Positions 1-9,896 are shown, counted from the first letter of the stretch. The stretch is DNA of 64,000 nt from Chthoniobacter flavus Ellin428 (GCF_000173075.1 NZ_ABVL01000007.1:124001-188000); one strand, 5' to 3'. Numbers and translations are program-made. The notes: a model not told the origin generated them from the sequence alone.

Positions 1-1
1 A

Positions 2-871
2 AACGCGATGTACGTGAGAGACGTCGCGTCTCGACCGCACCTCGTCACCTGCAACGACATGCTGGCGATTCGCTCCGCGCGCGGCGAATTTCCACAAAAC
101 CGCACCGGATGGTCGGGCCGGATTCTACAACGTTGGATTCTCGCCGGTCTGCGCCGTGCGCGCCGGTTGACATGTATCTCGGAAGCCACGCGACGCGATG
201 TCCTGCGTCTGACGGGACATTCCGCCGAGATCGTCAGCGTCACCTACATGGGGCAAAATTTTGCTTACGCGCCCGTGGCCGAAATCGCGGAGGCAGCGGC
301 CCGCCGCCGCCGTGGGGAGAAAGTCGATGCGACCATTTTCGCGAAACAGGGCGTGCCGGTGGAACCTTACATTCTGCACGTTGGCGGAGGGCAATGGTAT
401 AAGAACCGCGTCGGCGTGGTCGCCATGCACAGCGCCCTTCGCGCGCGTCTGGGATTGCAGACTCCACGCCTGCTCATGATCGGGCCGCCCTGCGATGCGC
501 CGGGCGTGGAGACCCGCAGCAACGTGGACAACCGGGCGCTCGCGGCTCTTTATTCCGGGGCGGAACTTTTGCTCTTTCCCTCGCTGGAAGAAGGCTTTGG
601 CTGGCCGATCATCGAAGCGCAAGCTTGCGGATGCCATGTGCTCACAACCGGTAAGAATCCGATGACCGAGGTCGGCGGCGGTGCGGCATTTTATTTGACG
701 GATCCGAGCGACATCGTCGCCGGCGCGGAAGCGATCGAAGAAATCCTGGGCCAGGATGAAATGGCACGCACCGAGTCGATTCGGGTCGGGATCGAAAACG
801 CGGCCCGTTTCTCTGCGGAGCGCATGATTCGAGAATATCTCGCTCTCTACCGGGAGGTGCTGGACGCATGA
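2..871 (+). CDS. Glycosyltransferase family 4, 5' end cut by window edge
   Basis: Retaining GT-B sugar transferase, probably adding a sugar during exopolysaccharide or O-antigen assembly at the cytoplasmic face of the inner membrane. The frame is open to the left edge; the first ATG is at 8, but the protein begins inside the N-terminal Rossmann half (LVTCNDMLAIRS, then a long basic helix), so some tens of residues are missing. The C-terminal donor-binding half is clear: ILHVGGG, then LLLFPSLEEGFGWPIIEA with the E-x7-E signature and a GCHVLTTG loop. It overlaps the next gene by ATGA at 868-871, so the two are translationally coupled. Substrate specificity cannot be read from the sequence. Confidence 0.85.
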   Translation, partial: NAMYVRDVASRPHLVTCNDMLAIRSARGEFPQNRTGWSGRILQRWILAGLRRARRLTCISEATRRDVLRLTGHSAEIVSVTYMGQNFAYAPVAEIAEAAARRRRGEKVDATIFAKQGVPVEPYILHVGGGQWYKNRVGVVAMHSALRARLGLQTPRLLMIGPPCDAPGVETRSNVDNRALAALYSGAELLLFPSLEEGFGWPIIEAQACGCHVLTTGKNPMTEVGGGAAFYLTDPSDIVAGAEAIEEILGQDEMARTESIRVGIENAARFSAERMIREYLALYREVLDA

Positions 872-1983
872 AGCGGCCACTATTGCATGTGCTGCATTCG
901 CTCGATCCAGCGCGAGGTGGCCCGGCGGAATTGGTGCGGCAGCTTTGCCTCGCGCATGCGGCGGCGGGAGTCGCCTCGGAAGTTGCCACCTTCGATGACG
1001 CCGGTGCGTCGTGGCCGGTGCCGGTGCATGCTTTTCCGGGACGCGGTAACTTTGCCTGGTCGCCCGACTTCACTCGTTGGTTGCGGGCCCAGGCCAACGA
1101 CTACGAAGCCGTATTCATTCACGGTCTTTGGCAATGGCAGGGCATCGGCACCATGCAGGCCTTGCGGGGCTCCGCGACGCGCTACTTTTTGTTTCCTCAC
1201 GGCATGCTCGATCCTTGGTTTCGCGAGGCGTTCCCGTGGCGGCACCTTCGCAAGCTCTGTTACTGGAAGCTCATTGAAAATCGCGTGGTGCGGGAAGCCG
1301 CGGGCATCGTCTTTACCAGCGAGGAGGAGCGGCGACTGGGCCGTGATTTGTTTCGACCGTGGGCGCCTCAACGCGAATCCGTCGTCCCGCTGGGAACGAC
1401 CGCACCGCCTCGCCCGGCGGAAGAACTGCGCGCTTTGTTCGACGCCCGTTTCCCGCAACTCCGCGGTGAGCGGATTCTCCTTTTCCTCGGCCGCCTGCAC
1501 GAAAAGAAAGGTTGCGATCTGCTTATCGAGGCTTTTCGCCGGGTGGCGCCGCCCTTGCATCTGGTCTTTGCCGGGCCGTGTGCGGACTCGCGCCTGGAAG
1601 CGGATTTGCGCGCGCGTGCGGATGGGCTGCGCGTTACTTTCACCGGCCCGCTCTACGGAGACGACAAATGGGCGGCGCTGGCGGCGGCGGAAGTTTTCGC
1701 GCTGCCGTCGCACCAGGAAAATTTCGGCGTCGCCGTGGCCGAAGCCCTGGCCAGCGGAGTGCCGGTGCTGCTCTCGCGCCGCGTCAATATCTGGCGCGAG
1801 ATCGTCGACGATGGAGCCGGGTTCGCCGAGGCCGACGACGTCGACGGCACCGCCCGCCTCCTCGAACGCTGGCAAGCGGCCGACCCGGCGGCGATGCGGC
1901 TTGCCGCCCAACGCTGCTTTAGCGCACGGTTTGATATCCGTCGTACGGCGGAGAACCTCGTCGCCCTGATTTCGCCCACCTAA
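868..1983 (+). CDS. Glycosyltransferase family 4
   Basis: Second GT-B glycosyltransferase of the polysaccharide cluster, 371 residues, a normal length for GT4. The N-terminal half starts with LHVLHSLDPARGGPAELVRQL, the typical acceptor-domain beta-strand and glycine loop. The donor half has FLGRLHEKKG near residue 200 and ALPSHQENFGVAVAEALASG, the E-x7-E nucleotide-sugar site. It starts inside the stop of the preceding GT4 gene and its own TAA shares one base with the next ATG (1983), so it sits in the middle of a coupled operon. A role in capsule or exopolysaccharide building is inferred from neighbours; donor and acceptor are unknown. Confidence 0.88.
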   Translation: MKRPLLHVLHSLDPARGGPAELVRQLCLAHAAAGVASEVATFDDAGASWPVPVHAFPGRGNFAWSPDFTRWLRAQANDYEAVFIHGLWQWQGIGTMQALRGSATRYFLFPHGMLDPWFREAFPWRHLRKLCYWKLIENRVVREAAGIVFTSEEERRLGRDLFRPWAPQRESVVPLGTTAPPRPAEELRALFDARFPQLRGERILLFLGRLHEKKGCDLLIEAFRRVAPPLHLVFAGPCADSRLEADLRARADGLRVTFTGPLYGDDKWAALAAAEVFALPSHQENFGVAVAEALASGVPVLLSRRVNIWREIVDDGAGFAEADDVDGTARLLERWQAADPAAMRLAAQRCFSARFDIRRTAENLVALISPT

Positions 1984-2507
1984 TGGTCTCCAGCTTTTCG
2001 CTCCAACACCGACTCGCCCGCGCCGCGTGGAATCTCACGTGGCTGTTGCTCTGCCGCTGGACTCCGCGTCCGCTGCATGCCTGGCGCGCGCTGGTGCTAC
2101 GCGTGTGGGGCGCGAAGGTGGGAGCACGGTGTCACGTCTATCCCGGCGCCATCGTCTGGGCGCCGTGGCAACTCACGCTCGGCGACGACGCGTGCATCGC
2201 CGATGGCGCGGAGATTTACAACGTCGCACCCATCACGCTCGGTGCGCGCTCGGTCGTCTCGCAAGGAGCTTATTTGTGCGCCGCGTCGCACGATCATCGC
2301 CAACCGGATTTTCCGATGACCTGCGCGCCGATTCGCCTGGGTGATCGCGCGTGGGTGGCCGCGCGCGCCATCGTGTTGCCGGGTGTGACGCTCGGCGCCG
2401 GCGCGGTGGCGGGTGCGGGCAGCGTGGTTACCCGTGACATTCCCGAGGGTTGCACCGCCGTGGGAAATCCAGCCCGCATCGTCCGCGAGGCCGGGGATGG
2501 CAAATGA
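1983..2507 (+). CDS. WcaF-like hexapeptide-repeat acetyltransferase
   Basis: Left-handed beta-helix O-acetyltransferase of 174 residues, like the colanic acid enzyme WcaF, which transfers acetyl groups from acetyl-CoA to polysaccharide sugars. Visible features are the N-terminal hydrophobic/Trp-rich start (RAAWNLTWLLLCRWTPRPLHAWR), hexapeptide-type turns (LTLGDDACIADGAEIYN, ITLGARSVVSQGAYLCAASHDH) with the conserved SHD/H catalytic region, and the C-terminal GAGSVVTRDIPEG...VGNPARIV typical of the family. It lies between glycosyltransferases with one-base and four-base overlaps, supporting a role in the same polysaccharide pathway. Confidence 0.85.
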   Translation: MVSSFSLQHRLARAAWNLTWLLLCRWTPRPLHAWRALVLRVWGAKVGARCHVYPGAIVWAPWQLTLGDDACIADGAEIYNVAPITLGARSVVSQGAYLCAASHDHRQPDFPMTCAPIRLGDRAWVAARAIVLPGVTLGAGAVAGAGSVVTRDIPEGCTAVGNPARIVREAGDGK

Positions 2508-3358
2508 ACAAAGTTCCCGTCAGCTTTTTGATCCCCGCGAAAAACGAGGCGGCGAATCTGCCGCGCTGTCTCGAGAGCATCGCGTGGGCGGATGAAATCT
2601 GGGTCGTCGATTCGCAGAGCACCGATGGCACGCCGGCGATTGCGGAAGCATCCGGCGCCCGGGTCGTCCAATTCCATTTCAACGGCAGCTGGCCGAAGAA
2701 GCGCAACTGGGCGCTGGAGAATATCGCCTTCAAGCACGAGTGGGTTTTCCTCATCGACGCCGACGAAACGCTTCCGCCCGAGGCGGCCGAGGAATTGCGC
2801 GCCATCGTCACTGGCACAGGGGATTGCGTGGCCTATCAGATCGATCGTCGCTTCTGGTTCCTCGGCCAGTGGCTCAATCACGCCTACCGCCCGAACTGGA
2901 TCATGCGCTTCTTCCAGCATCGCAAGGCGCGCTACGCGAAACTCACCGCAGCGGCGATCAGCCACGCCGATCACGAAATCCACGAGCCGATGATCGTCGA
3001 TGGGAAGATCGGGCGGCTGCGCGCGGAAATGGCGCACTACGCGTTCCCCACGATCGAGTCTTTCGTCGAAAAGCACAATGTCTACTCCAACTGGGAAGCG
3101 CACGTAACCCTGAGCGAGGAGCAGCGCGCGCCGACCCATGACTTCGGCTGGCGCCAGCGCTTGAAACGCTGGTCGCGCCGCCTGCCTTGCCGTCCCCTGC
3201 TGCGCTTTCTTTTTGTCTACGTCTGGCAGCGTGGATTTCTCGATGGCCGCGCGGGTTATTACTTTGCGCGGCTGCACGCTGAGTACGAGTTTCTGAGTGT
3301 GGCCAAGACCTACGAACTGCGCCTCCGACAAAATGAAGATTCTCGTCTGGGGCATTAA
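2504..3358 (+). CDS. Glycosyltransferase family 2
   Basis: GT-A fold inverting glycosyltransferase (WaaE/KdtX-like group), 284 residues. The start at 2504 (MNKVPVSFLIPAKNEA) is chosen because it overlaps the preceding stop as ATGA; an upstream in-frame ATG at 2450 would run far into the acetyltransferase gene. Motifs: PAKNEAANLPRCLESI at the N terminus, WVVDSQSTDGT, and the metal-binding LIDADE (DxD) near residue 80. The second half has the FFQHRKARY and ...SFVEKHNVYSNWEA segments of the lipopolysaccharide-type GT2 enzymes. It overlaps the next gene by 26 bases. Confidence 0.88.
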   Translation: MNKVPVSFLIPAKNEAANLPRCLESIAWADEIWVVDSQSTDGTPAIAEASGARVVQFHFNGSWPKKRNWALENIAFKHEWVFLIDADETLPPEAAEELRAIVTGTGDCVAYQIDRRFWFLGQWLNHAYRPNWIMRFFQHRKARYAKLTAAAISHADHEIHEPMIVDGKIGRLRAEMAHYAFPTIESFVEKHNVYSNWEAHVTLSEEQRAPTHDFGWRQRLKRWSRRLPCRPLLRFLFVYVWQRGFLDGRAGYYFARLHAEYEFLSVAKTYELRLRQNEDSRLGH

Positions 3359-4543
3359 TTACGCCCCGGAGGCGACAGGCATCGGGCCGTGTAATACCGC
3401 GCTGTGCGAACACTTGCGCGCCGCTGGGCACGAGGTCGAGATGGTTACGACGTTTTCCTATTACCCAGCGTGGCGGAAGCGCGCGGAAGATCGCGGCGTG
3501 ATCTGGCGCAGCGAGACGGTGAATGGCGTGCTCGTGCATCGCTGCTGGCATTACGTGCCGAGCCGGGTGCGTTGGTGGCGGCGGATCATTCATGAAGCGA
3601 CCTTTGTCCTCACTTCGTTGCCGCGAGTGCTGATTCGTCCACGACCCGAAGTGCTGATCACCATTTCCCCGCCGCTGCTCCTCGGTCCGGCCTCGTGGCT
3701 CGTATCATTGCTCCGCGCGACGCGTACGTCTTCCACGTGCAGGATCTGCAGCCGGATGCCGCGGTCGGCGTGGGCCTGTTGCGCGACGACGCTTTCACGC
3801 GTTCGCTTTACGCGGTCGAAGCCTTCGCTTATCGCCACGCGTGGCAGGTTTCCGGAATCAGCCGCGGAATGCTCACCGCGTTTTCCAGCAAGGGCGTGCC
3901 GCCGGAAAGACAGCTCTATTTTCCCAATGGCATTCGCCTCGAAGATCCTCCGGTGCGGGGCGCTTTTCGGGCGCGGCAGGGAATGGCGGAGAACGATTTC
4001 CTCGCCGTCTACAGCGGCAACATCGGCGTAAAACAAGGCGTCCAGCTTTTGGTGCGCGCCGTCCGCCTGGTGCGCGGCCAGCGGATTCGTCTCGTGATTT
4101 GCGGTGACGGCGCCCAGCGTTACTTGATCGAAACCGAGGCGGCCGGACTCGAAAACGTCCGCCTGCTGCCGCTCCTGCCAGATGCCGAATATCGCGAGAT
4201 GCTTGCGGATTGCGACATCGCGGTCATCCCGCAACTCGCGGGCAGTGGCCGGGCCTTTTTCCCCAGCAAACTTTTGAACCCGCTGGCCTACGGATGCCCC
4301 ATTCTCAGCGTGGCCGATGCGGACAGTGAATTGGCCCGTGTGGTGGCGGAAGGTGGCTTCGGGTGCAACGTGCCGCCCGGTGAGCCCGCATCTCTTGCGG
4401 AAACGCTGGACCGGCTGGCGGCTGATCCCGGACAACTCGCCGCCTGGGGAAAAGCAGGGCGCACTTGGGTCGCGCAGTTCGAGCAAACCCGGGTGCTGGA
4501 GGAATTTTCGGAAAACCTTCGCGCTAAATTCGCGACGGCATAA
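3333..4543 (+). pseudogene. WcaI-like glycosyltransferase family 4, frameshifted
   Basis: Homologue of the colanic-acid glycosyltransferase WcaI, split by one frameshift. The first part (from ATG 3333, MKILVWGINYAPEATGIG, ...FSYYPAW) reads normally to about 3715. The rest continues in another frame from about 3695 (DAYVFHVQDLQPDAAVGVG, ISRGMLTAFSSKG, NIGVKQGVQLLVRAV, ...FPSKLLNPLAYG) to the stop at 4543. Joined, the product would be about 403 residues, the normal length. The 3333-4543 span is 1211 bases, so one base is missing (or two extra) near 3715-3725. Both halves are fully conserved, so this may be a sequencing error or a very recent mutation. Last gene of the polysaccharide operon; it converges on the DUF1501 gene with 24 bases between. 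Confidence 0.8.
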
Positions 4544-4567
4544 GCCGCTCCTTACCGCTTGATGCCG

Positions 4568-6007
4568 TTACGAAACCGGCAGGATTTCCTCGATCGGCGA
4601 GCCGAAGGGCAGGATCGGCATCGGGCGTCCGCTGAGATCCAGCGTGCTGTCGTTGTAGTCGATGCCGAGGTGGCGATAGACCGTGGCCCAAAGGTCGTTC
4701 GGGGAAAGCTGTCGATCGACCGGGTACTCGCCCCGGGCATTGGTCGCGCCGATGACCTGTCCGGTCCGCATGCCGCCGCCGCTGACCAGCATCGACATGG
4801 CATTCGGCCAATGGTCGCGGCCCGGTTGGCTCACCTTGGTCTGCGTTCCGACCTGCGTGTTGATCCTCGGTGTGCGGCCAAATTCGCCCGTGGCGATGAG
4901 CATCACGTCCTTGTCGAGGCCGCGAGCGTAGAGGTCTTCGATAAGGGCGGTGAGCGCCTGATCGTAGACCGGCATGCGCCAATGGCAGTCGTTGAACATG
5001 TGGCAGTTCACCGCGTGCGAATCCCAGTTGTAGGTGCAGCCATCCGGGATCTTCGTCCCGGGGAACGGATTTTCCCAAACCATGGTGACAAAGCGGCAAC
5101 CTGCTTCCACGAGGCGGCGCGCCATCAGCCCGCGCTGACCATAGGCATGGCGCCCGTAACGGTCGCGCACGCTGTCCGGCTCCCGGCTGAGATCGAAGGC
5201 GGTCTGCACCTGGGGCGAGGTGAGCATGTGAAACGCGCGTTGGCTGAACTCATCCATCGCGCCCATTAGCCCGCTCGAATCGGCATCGCGCCGCAGCCGG
5301 TCCATGCCTTCGAGCAAATGCACGCGATCATCGAGCCGCGTCTGCATATCGGGCGTGAGGCCGATGTTCTGGATCTTGAAATCCGGTGAGCTGGGATCGC
5401 CCGCCACCATGAAGGGGGTGGTGCTGGGTCCGAGCCAGGCCGCGCCCAGCGAGAAGGTGTCGATGCCCGCCCTCCCGTTGTCGACGCCCGCCACGGAGAC
5501 CGGCATCGCCTGGTCAGCGCGGGAGAGCTTCTTGTGGACGATCGACGTTACCGCCGGCGCATCGTTCACAAAACCCGTCGGTGTGGCCGGCAGGCGCCCG
5601 GTGAGGAAGCGCTTGTGGCCACCGCCGTGATCAGCGAACTCGTGGCAAACCGAACGGATGAGATTGAACTTATCCGCGATCTGCGCGTGCCGCGGGAAAA
5701 GCTCGCAGACCTCGATGCCCGAGACGTTCGTTTTGATCGGGCGCAGGATGCCGCGATACTCCAGCGGCGCATCGGGCTTCATGTCGTAACTCTCGAGGTG
5801 CGACATGCCGCCGGGCAGCCAGATGAAAATCACCGCCTTGTCGCGGAGCTTGTGGCCGACCGCCTTGGCCAGCGTCTCCGCGCGCAGATAGTCGCTCATC
5901 CCCAAGCCGAGCAGGCTGAGTGCGCCGATTTCGAGGAAGCTCCGGCGCGAGACCGGCCCACGGCAGCGGTGAGCACGCTCGGGAAAGAAATTCGAAGGGG
6001 CGGACAT
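4568..6007 (-). CDS. DUF1501 family secreted protein (Tat signal)
   Basis: DUF1501 proteins are exported proteins with an alkaline-phosphatase/sulfatase-like fold, abundant in Planctomycetes and Verrucomicrobia; their reaction is not established. 479 residues from MSAPSNFF; an in-frame ATG three codons upstream (6016) is the alternative. The N terminus has a twin-arginine motif (SRRSFLEIGALSLLGLG), then the family landmarks FIWLPGGMSHLESYDMKP, a central AYGQRGLMARRLVEAG, LIATGEFGRTPRIN and GRDHWPNAMSMLVSGGG. It stands alone here without the DUF1549/DUF1553 partner. A 68-bp palindromic repeat lies 55 bases upstream of the start. Confidence 0.85.
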   Translation of the reverse strand: MSAPSNFFPERAHRCRGPVSRRSFLEIGALSLLGLGMSDYLRAETLAKAVGHKLRDKAVIFIWLPGGMSHLESYDMKPDAPLEYRGILRPIKTNVSGIEVCELFPRHAQIADKFNLIRSVCHEFADHGGGHKRFLTGRLPATPTGFVNDAPAVTSIVHKKLSRADQAMPVSVAGVDNGRAGIDTFSLGAAWLGPSTTPFMVAGDPSSPDFKIQNIGLTPDMQTRLDDRVHLLEGMDRLRRDADSSGLMGAMDEFSQRAFHMLTSPQVQTAFDLSREPDSVRDRYGRHAYGQRGLMARRLVEAGCRFVTMVWENPFPGTKIPDGCTYNWDSHAVNCHMFNDCHWRMPVYDQALTALIEDLYARGLDKDVMLIATGEFGRTPRINTQVGTQTKVSQPGRDHWPNAMSMLVSGGGMRTGQVIGATNARGEYPVDRQLSPNDLWATVYRHLGIDYNDSTLDLSGRPMPILPFGSPIEEILPVS

Positions 6008-6062
6008 GGCTCTCAAAGAATGACCGCCCAGGGGCGGGTTTCTTAGCGGCTGTAAAAAGACT

Positions 6063-6130
6063 GCCCGCGGATCACACGAATGACACGGATGGGCTATTTT
6101 TCATTCGGGTCATCTGTGTGATTCGCGGGC
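6063..6130 (-). repeat. 68-bp dispersed palindrome, copy 1
   Basis: Imperfect hairpin: two 29-base arms with 5 mismatches around a 10-base AT-rich loop (GGCTATTTTT). The ends are GCCCGCGGATCAC and GTGATTCGCGGGC. Compared with copies 2 and 3 it is in reverse orientation. A short conserved tail (CTGTAAAAAG, 6050-6059) flanks its left side. It lies between two minus-strand DUF1501 genes, 41 bases beyond the stop of the second. Confidence 0.85.
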
Positions 6131-6171
6131 CAAAGAATCTCTGCCGGTTTATCGCGCGGTCTCTAAGCGAC

Positions 6172-7576
6172 TCAGGTACCGGTTAGTTCCTTCAGGGGCT
6201 GGCCGTTATCGGTCACCCGTCGGGGACGTCCGATCGGGTCGACAAATTCGGCCGCCGGGTCGACACCCAGGAAGTGGAAGATAGTCGCCGCGAGATCCGG
6301 CGGATGGACGGGACGGGATGCCGGAAAAGCGCCCAGCCGGTCGCTCGTCCCCACGATCTGCCCGCCGCCGATTCCGGCTCCAGCGAGCACGACGGAGAAA
6401 CACGAGCCCCAATGGTCCCGGCCACCGGAGGCATTGATCTTCGGCGACCGGCCAAATTCGCCCATCGCCACGACCAAAGTCTCGTCCAGCAAGCCTCGCG
6501 ACTGCAGATCGGCGATCAGTGTGGCAAAGGTGCGATCGAACTGCGGAGCAAGGACATCGCGCACGCGGGCCGCATTGTTCTGATGCGTGTCCCAAAGCGG
6601 ATTCCCGATATTTTCGTCGCCCTCGGCGCGCGGCCAATTGACCTGTACAAGCCGCACCCCTGCTTCCACCAGGCGCCGCGCGAGCAGCACGCTCTGGCCG
6701 AATTTGTGGCGTCCGTAATTGTCGCGCAGGGCCGCCGATTCGCGTTCGATTTCGAAGGCCTGCCGGCTGGCGTCGGAGTGCAGGACGTCGAAGGCTTTTT
6801 GGTCCATGCGACCGAGTTCTTCGATCGCGCTGCTCTTCGCTCCGTCGCGGAAATGCGCGTCGAATTGCTGCAGCAAATTGAACCGTTCGGCGAGGCGCAC
6901 GCTCGTCATGCCCTCGGTGAGACTCATGCCTTCGATGTGCATCGGCTGCTGGGTCGGGTCGCACTGGATCATCATGGGATGCCAGGCGGCGCCCATGGAA
7001 ACCGCCATTCTGTCCCGGCCAGACGATGTGGCCATTGTTGTGAATGAGTTCGGGCAAGACGACCGACGAAAGCGGCGTGCGGGTGCTCGGCTTCAGCGTG
7101 CCGACGACCGAGGCGATGCTCGGCCAATCCTGCGGCCCCGCGGGGACGTTCTCGGCTTTCGATGCCGGCAGATAGCCGGTGAGCATGAACGCGCCGCTCG
7201 TGGAGTGGGAGTTGATGTCGGTGGTCATCGAACGGACGACCGCGAGTTGATGCGCGATCTGCGCGGTGTGCGGCAGAGTCTCGCAAAAGTGGGTGCCGGG
7301 AACGCTGGTCGGGATCGAGCGGAAGGTGCCTCGGATTTCCAAGGGTGCGTCGGGCTTTGGGTCGAAGGTGTCGTGCTGCGGCGGCCCTCCGGAGAGGAAG
7401 AGCAGGATGCACGACTTGGCGCGACCGAAGCTGGCGCTGTTGGCAACGGGAGCCGCGGCGCCGCGGGCGGAGCTGCCCCATAAACGGGAAAGGGAAAGCC
7501 CGAGCGCACTGAGCCCGCCGACACGCAGCCACTCGCGGCGGCGAATGCCCGGGGCGGAGAGATGCGGGGAGTTCAT
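6172..7576 (-). pseudogene. DUF1501 family secreted protein, frameshifted
   Basis: Second DUF1501 protein, with a Tat-type start (RRREWLRVGGLSALGLSLSRL) and FLSGGPPQHDTFDPKP. The frame from ATG 7576 is intact to about 6998 (...WPGQNGGF) and continues in another frame (MGAAWHPMMIQCDP, FGQSVLLARRLVEAG, VAMGEFGRSPKIN, GRDHWGSCFSVVLAG) to the stop at 6172. The 1405-base span is one base too long; deleting one base of the GG pair at 6997-6998 restores ...GGFMGAAWHP, as expected in the family. The joined length is about 467 residues. Conservation on both sides favours sequencing error or a very recent lesion. Divergent from the M20 peptidase gene. Confidence 0.8.
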
Positions 7577-7708
7577 CTGAGGAGGCCGATGGCGACCTTA
7601 ATAAAGGAACCGCTGGGAGGAAAGAATGTTAGTTATCCTGGCGTCGTCTATCGGCAGCGTGCGGTGGTTTCCAGTTGGCCCGGGAGCGAGGCTTGCTCAG
7701 AATCGCGC

Positions 7709-8851
7709 ATGACCCTTTCCCCGGTAACCCAGACCCTCGCTGAATTGGTGCGAATCAATAGCGTGAATTCGTCCTATGAAGGCGGTCCGGGAGAGCGCGA
7801 GGTCGCGAGCTGGATCCGGCGCTTTTTTGAGCAGCGCGGGATCGAAGTCTGGGAGCAGGAGGTGTTTCCCGGCCGGCCGAATGTCATCGCGCGTCTGCCG
7901 GGTCGCGATCCCTCACGCCGGGTCATCCTGGAGGCGCACATGGATACGGTGTCGGTGAAGGGGATGAGTATTCCGCCGTTCGAGCCGCGGATCGAAGAGG
8001 GGAAGATGTATGGCCGCGGCAGCTCGGATACCAAGGCTGGTCTCGCGGCGATGATGCATGCGGTGGCGGCGCTGCGCGAGTCGGGTCAGCAGCCGCCTTG
8101 CGAGGTCTGGCTCGCGGCGGTGGTGGATGAAGAGTTTTCCTTTCGCGGGGTGGTGAAGCTTTGCGAAGGGCTCACCGCCCAGGCCGCGCTGGTGGCCGAG
8201 CCGACCGGCCTGCGCGCGGTCATTGCCTGCAAAGGTGTCCTGCGCTGGCGTATTGTCGTTCGCGGTAAAGCAGCGCATAGCGGCAAGCCGCATCTCGGCG
8301 TGAATGCGATCACGCACATGGCGCGCATCGTTCTCGCGCTGGAAGAAGAACAGCGACGTCTCGCCAGACACGTGCATCGGTTGCTCGGACCGGCGACGTT
8401 GAATGTCGGGGTCATTCAAGGCGGCGTGCAGGTGAACTTCGTGCCGGATACCTGCGCCATCGAGATCGACCGCCGTTTGCTGCCGGGCGAAACCGTGGCG
8501 GGCGTGCTCGCGCACTATCAAGGCATGCTCGATGCCTTGCGGGCGGAGCATCCGACGTTGGATGCTTTCATGGAGCCGCCGATGCTCACCGACGAAGCGC
8601 TGGAAACACCCGCTGAATCCGCCGCCGCCAAATTGGCCAGCACCGTGCTTTGTGAAATGGGTCTCGATAGCGATGTCTGCGGGGTGCCGTTCTCGTGTGA
8701 TGCGAGCAAGCTTTCACGACAAGGTGTGCCGAGTCTGGTGTTCGGTCCGGGCAGCATCGACCAGGCGCACGCAGCTGTGGAATTCGTCGATCTCGCCGAG
8801 GTCGAGCGCGCCGTCGAGTTTTACCGCAGCTTCATCGAGCGGTTCGCATAG
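7709..8851 (+). CDS. M20 family metallopeptidase (ArgE/DapE-like)
   Basis: Di-zinc hydrolase of amide bonds in N-acyl amino acids or small peptides, cytoplasmic, 380 residues from MTLSPVTQTL. The frame is open upstream to 7562, but the conserved N terminus (LAELVRINSVN) begins at 7709. Metal and catalytic residues are all visible: HMDTV (H77, D79), SSDTKAG (D107), VVDEEFS (E141/E142), AEPTG (E164) and the C-terminal DQAHAAVEF histidine; the dimerisation lid follows GKAAHSGKPHLGVNAI. The exact substrate is unclear: acetylornithine deacetylase, succinyl-diaminopimelate desuccinylase or a general peptidase are possible. It is divergent from the broken DUF1501 gene and converges on the amidohydrolase gene, 7 bases apart. 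Confidence 0.88.
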   Translation: MTLSPVTQTLAELVRINSVNSSYEGGPGEREVASWIRRFFEQRGIEVWEQEVFPGRPNVIARLPGRDPSRRVILEAHMDTVSVKGMSIPPFEPRIEEGKMYGRGSSDTKAGLAAMMHAVAALRESGQQPPCEVWLAAVVDEEFSFRGVVKLCEGLTAQAALVAEPTGLRAVIACKGVLRWRIVVRGKAAHSGKPHLGVNAITHMARIVLALEEEQRRLARHVHRLLGPATLNVGVIQGGVQVNFVPDTCAIEIDRRLLPGETVAGVLAHYQGMLDALRAEHPTLDAFMEPPMLTDEALETPAESAAAKLASTVLCEMGLDSDVCGVPFSCDASKLSRQGVPSLVFGPGSIDQAHAAVEFVDLAEVERAVEFYRSFIERFA

Positions 8852-8858
8852 CTGCAGC

Positions 8859-9792
8859 CTACGCAAAAAAGACCTTCGCTGCGGTCCCACCGAGCATCCA
8901 TTGCTTGTCTTCGGCGGTGAGGAAAGGCAGCCGGTCGCGGATCAACGCGATGGAGTTGGCGTAGGTTTGGCCATCCTGTAATTGGAACGGACAATCGCTG
9001 CCCCACATCAGCCGTGAGGCGCCGTAGGCGTCACGCAGACGATGGATCATCGGCCCGAGATCGGTATACGGCGCCTTTTTCGCGCCGAGCGCGTAGAAGG
9101 CCGACGTTTTCACATAGGTGTGCGGGCATTCCGCGAGACGGCAGAGTTCATCGACACTCTTTCGCCGGATCGGACTCTTCATGCCGATGCGCGCGAAGTG
9201 ATCGATGGCGACGCGGGTGTGCGGATACGCCTGACACATGCGATGCACGCCCGGGAGCGCGTCCGGCTCCGTGAGCAGGCACAGGGTCAGATTTCTGTCC
9301 GCGGCGTAGGTCCACAATTTCTTCATCCCGGCGGAATGCGGCCACGTCGCCACTTGCTCCGGTTCCGAATAGACGCGGAAACCGCGGACGCCCTGGCTGG
9401 TCAGCGTCTTCACCGTGTCGTGCAGATTCGCCTTCGTCTCATCGACGATCGCCACGCCGCGAAAGACGTCCGGATGATGCGCGATGGATTCGAGCAGGTA
9501 GCGGTTGTCGAAGTGGTAAAAGCTCATCTGGATGAGCACGACGCGGCCGACACCGTTGGGACGGCACTGAGCGAAAAGATCGTGTGCCGTGAAACTGCGC
9601 GGCACCATATCCTTCAAGCCGAAACCCGGGGCGAGCGGGTAGCGATGGGTGTCGGAACTCCACAAGTGGACATGCGCGTCGACGTGATCGTGGTGGGCGC
9701 TGGGGAGCGTGGAGCATCCGGTCTGCGCGAGTGCGGCCAGTGTGGCGGAACGCAAAAAGGAACGGCGCGTGATGTTGGGGGGGAGTTGGCAT
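8859..9792 (-). CDS. Amidohydrolase (COG3618 type), signal sequence frameshifted
   Basis: TIM-barrel metal-dependent hydrolase of the 2-pyrone-4,6-dicarboxylate lactonase-like group. HVDAHVHLW supplies the HxH metal ligands, AIDHFARIG and WGSDCPFQ the later ligands and catalytic Asp. The uninterrupted frame starts at 9755 (MRSATLAALA, 298 residues). Upstream, the same frame reads NITRRSFLRSATLAA, a twin-arginine signal, but the only ATG (9792-9790) is out of frame by one base across a run of seven G (9777-9783). Removing one G gives MPTPPNITRRSFLRS, an ordinary Tat start. The enzyme is therefore probably exported and the frameshift probably an error in the homopolymer. Substrate unknown. Confidence 0.8.
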
Positions 9793-9828
9793 GTCTGGGT
9801 GGTTTGGGTTGAGGTCAGAGACTGTTCT

Positions 9829-9896
9829 GCCCGCGAATCACACAGATAACCCGAATGAAAAATACTCCATCCGTGTCATTCGCGTGATTCGCGGGC
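9829..9896 (+). repeat. 68-bp dispersed palindrome, copy 2
   Basis: Same 68-bp hairpin as at 6063 and 20935: GCCCGCGAATCAC ... GTGATTCGCGGGC with a loop around GAAAAATACTCC. The conserved tail CTTTTTACAG follows it. It sits between the start of the amidohydrolase gene and the 3' end of the aminotransferase gene, 15 bases past that stop, where it could also stop transcription. Confidence 0.88.
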
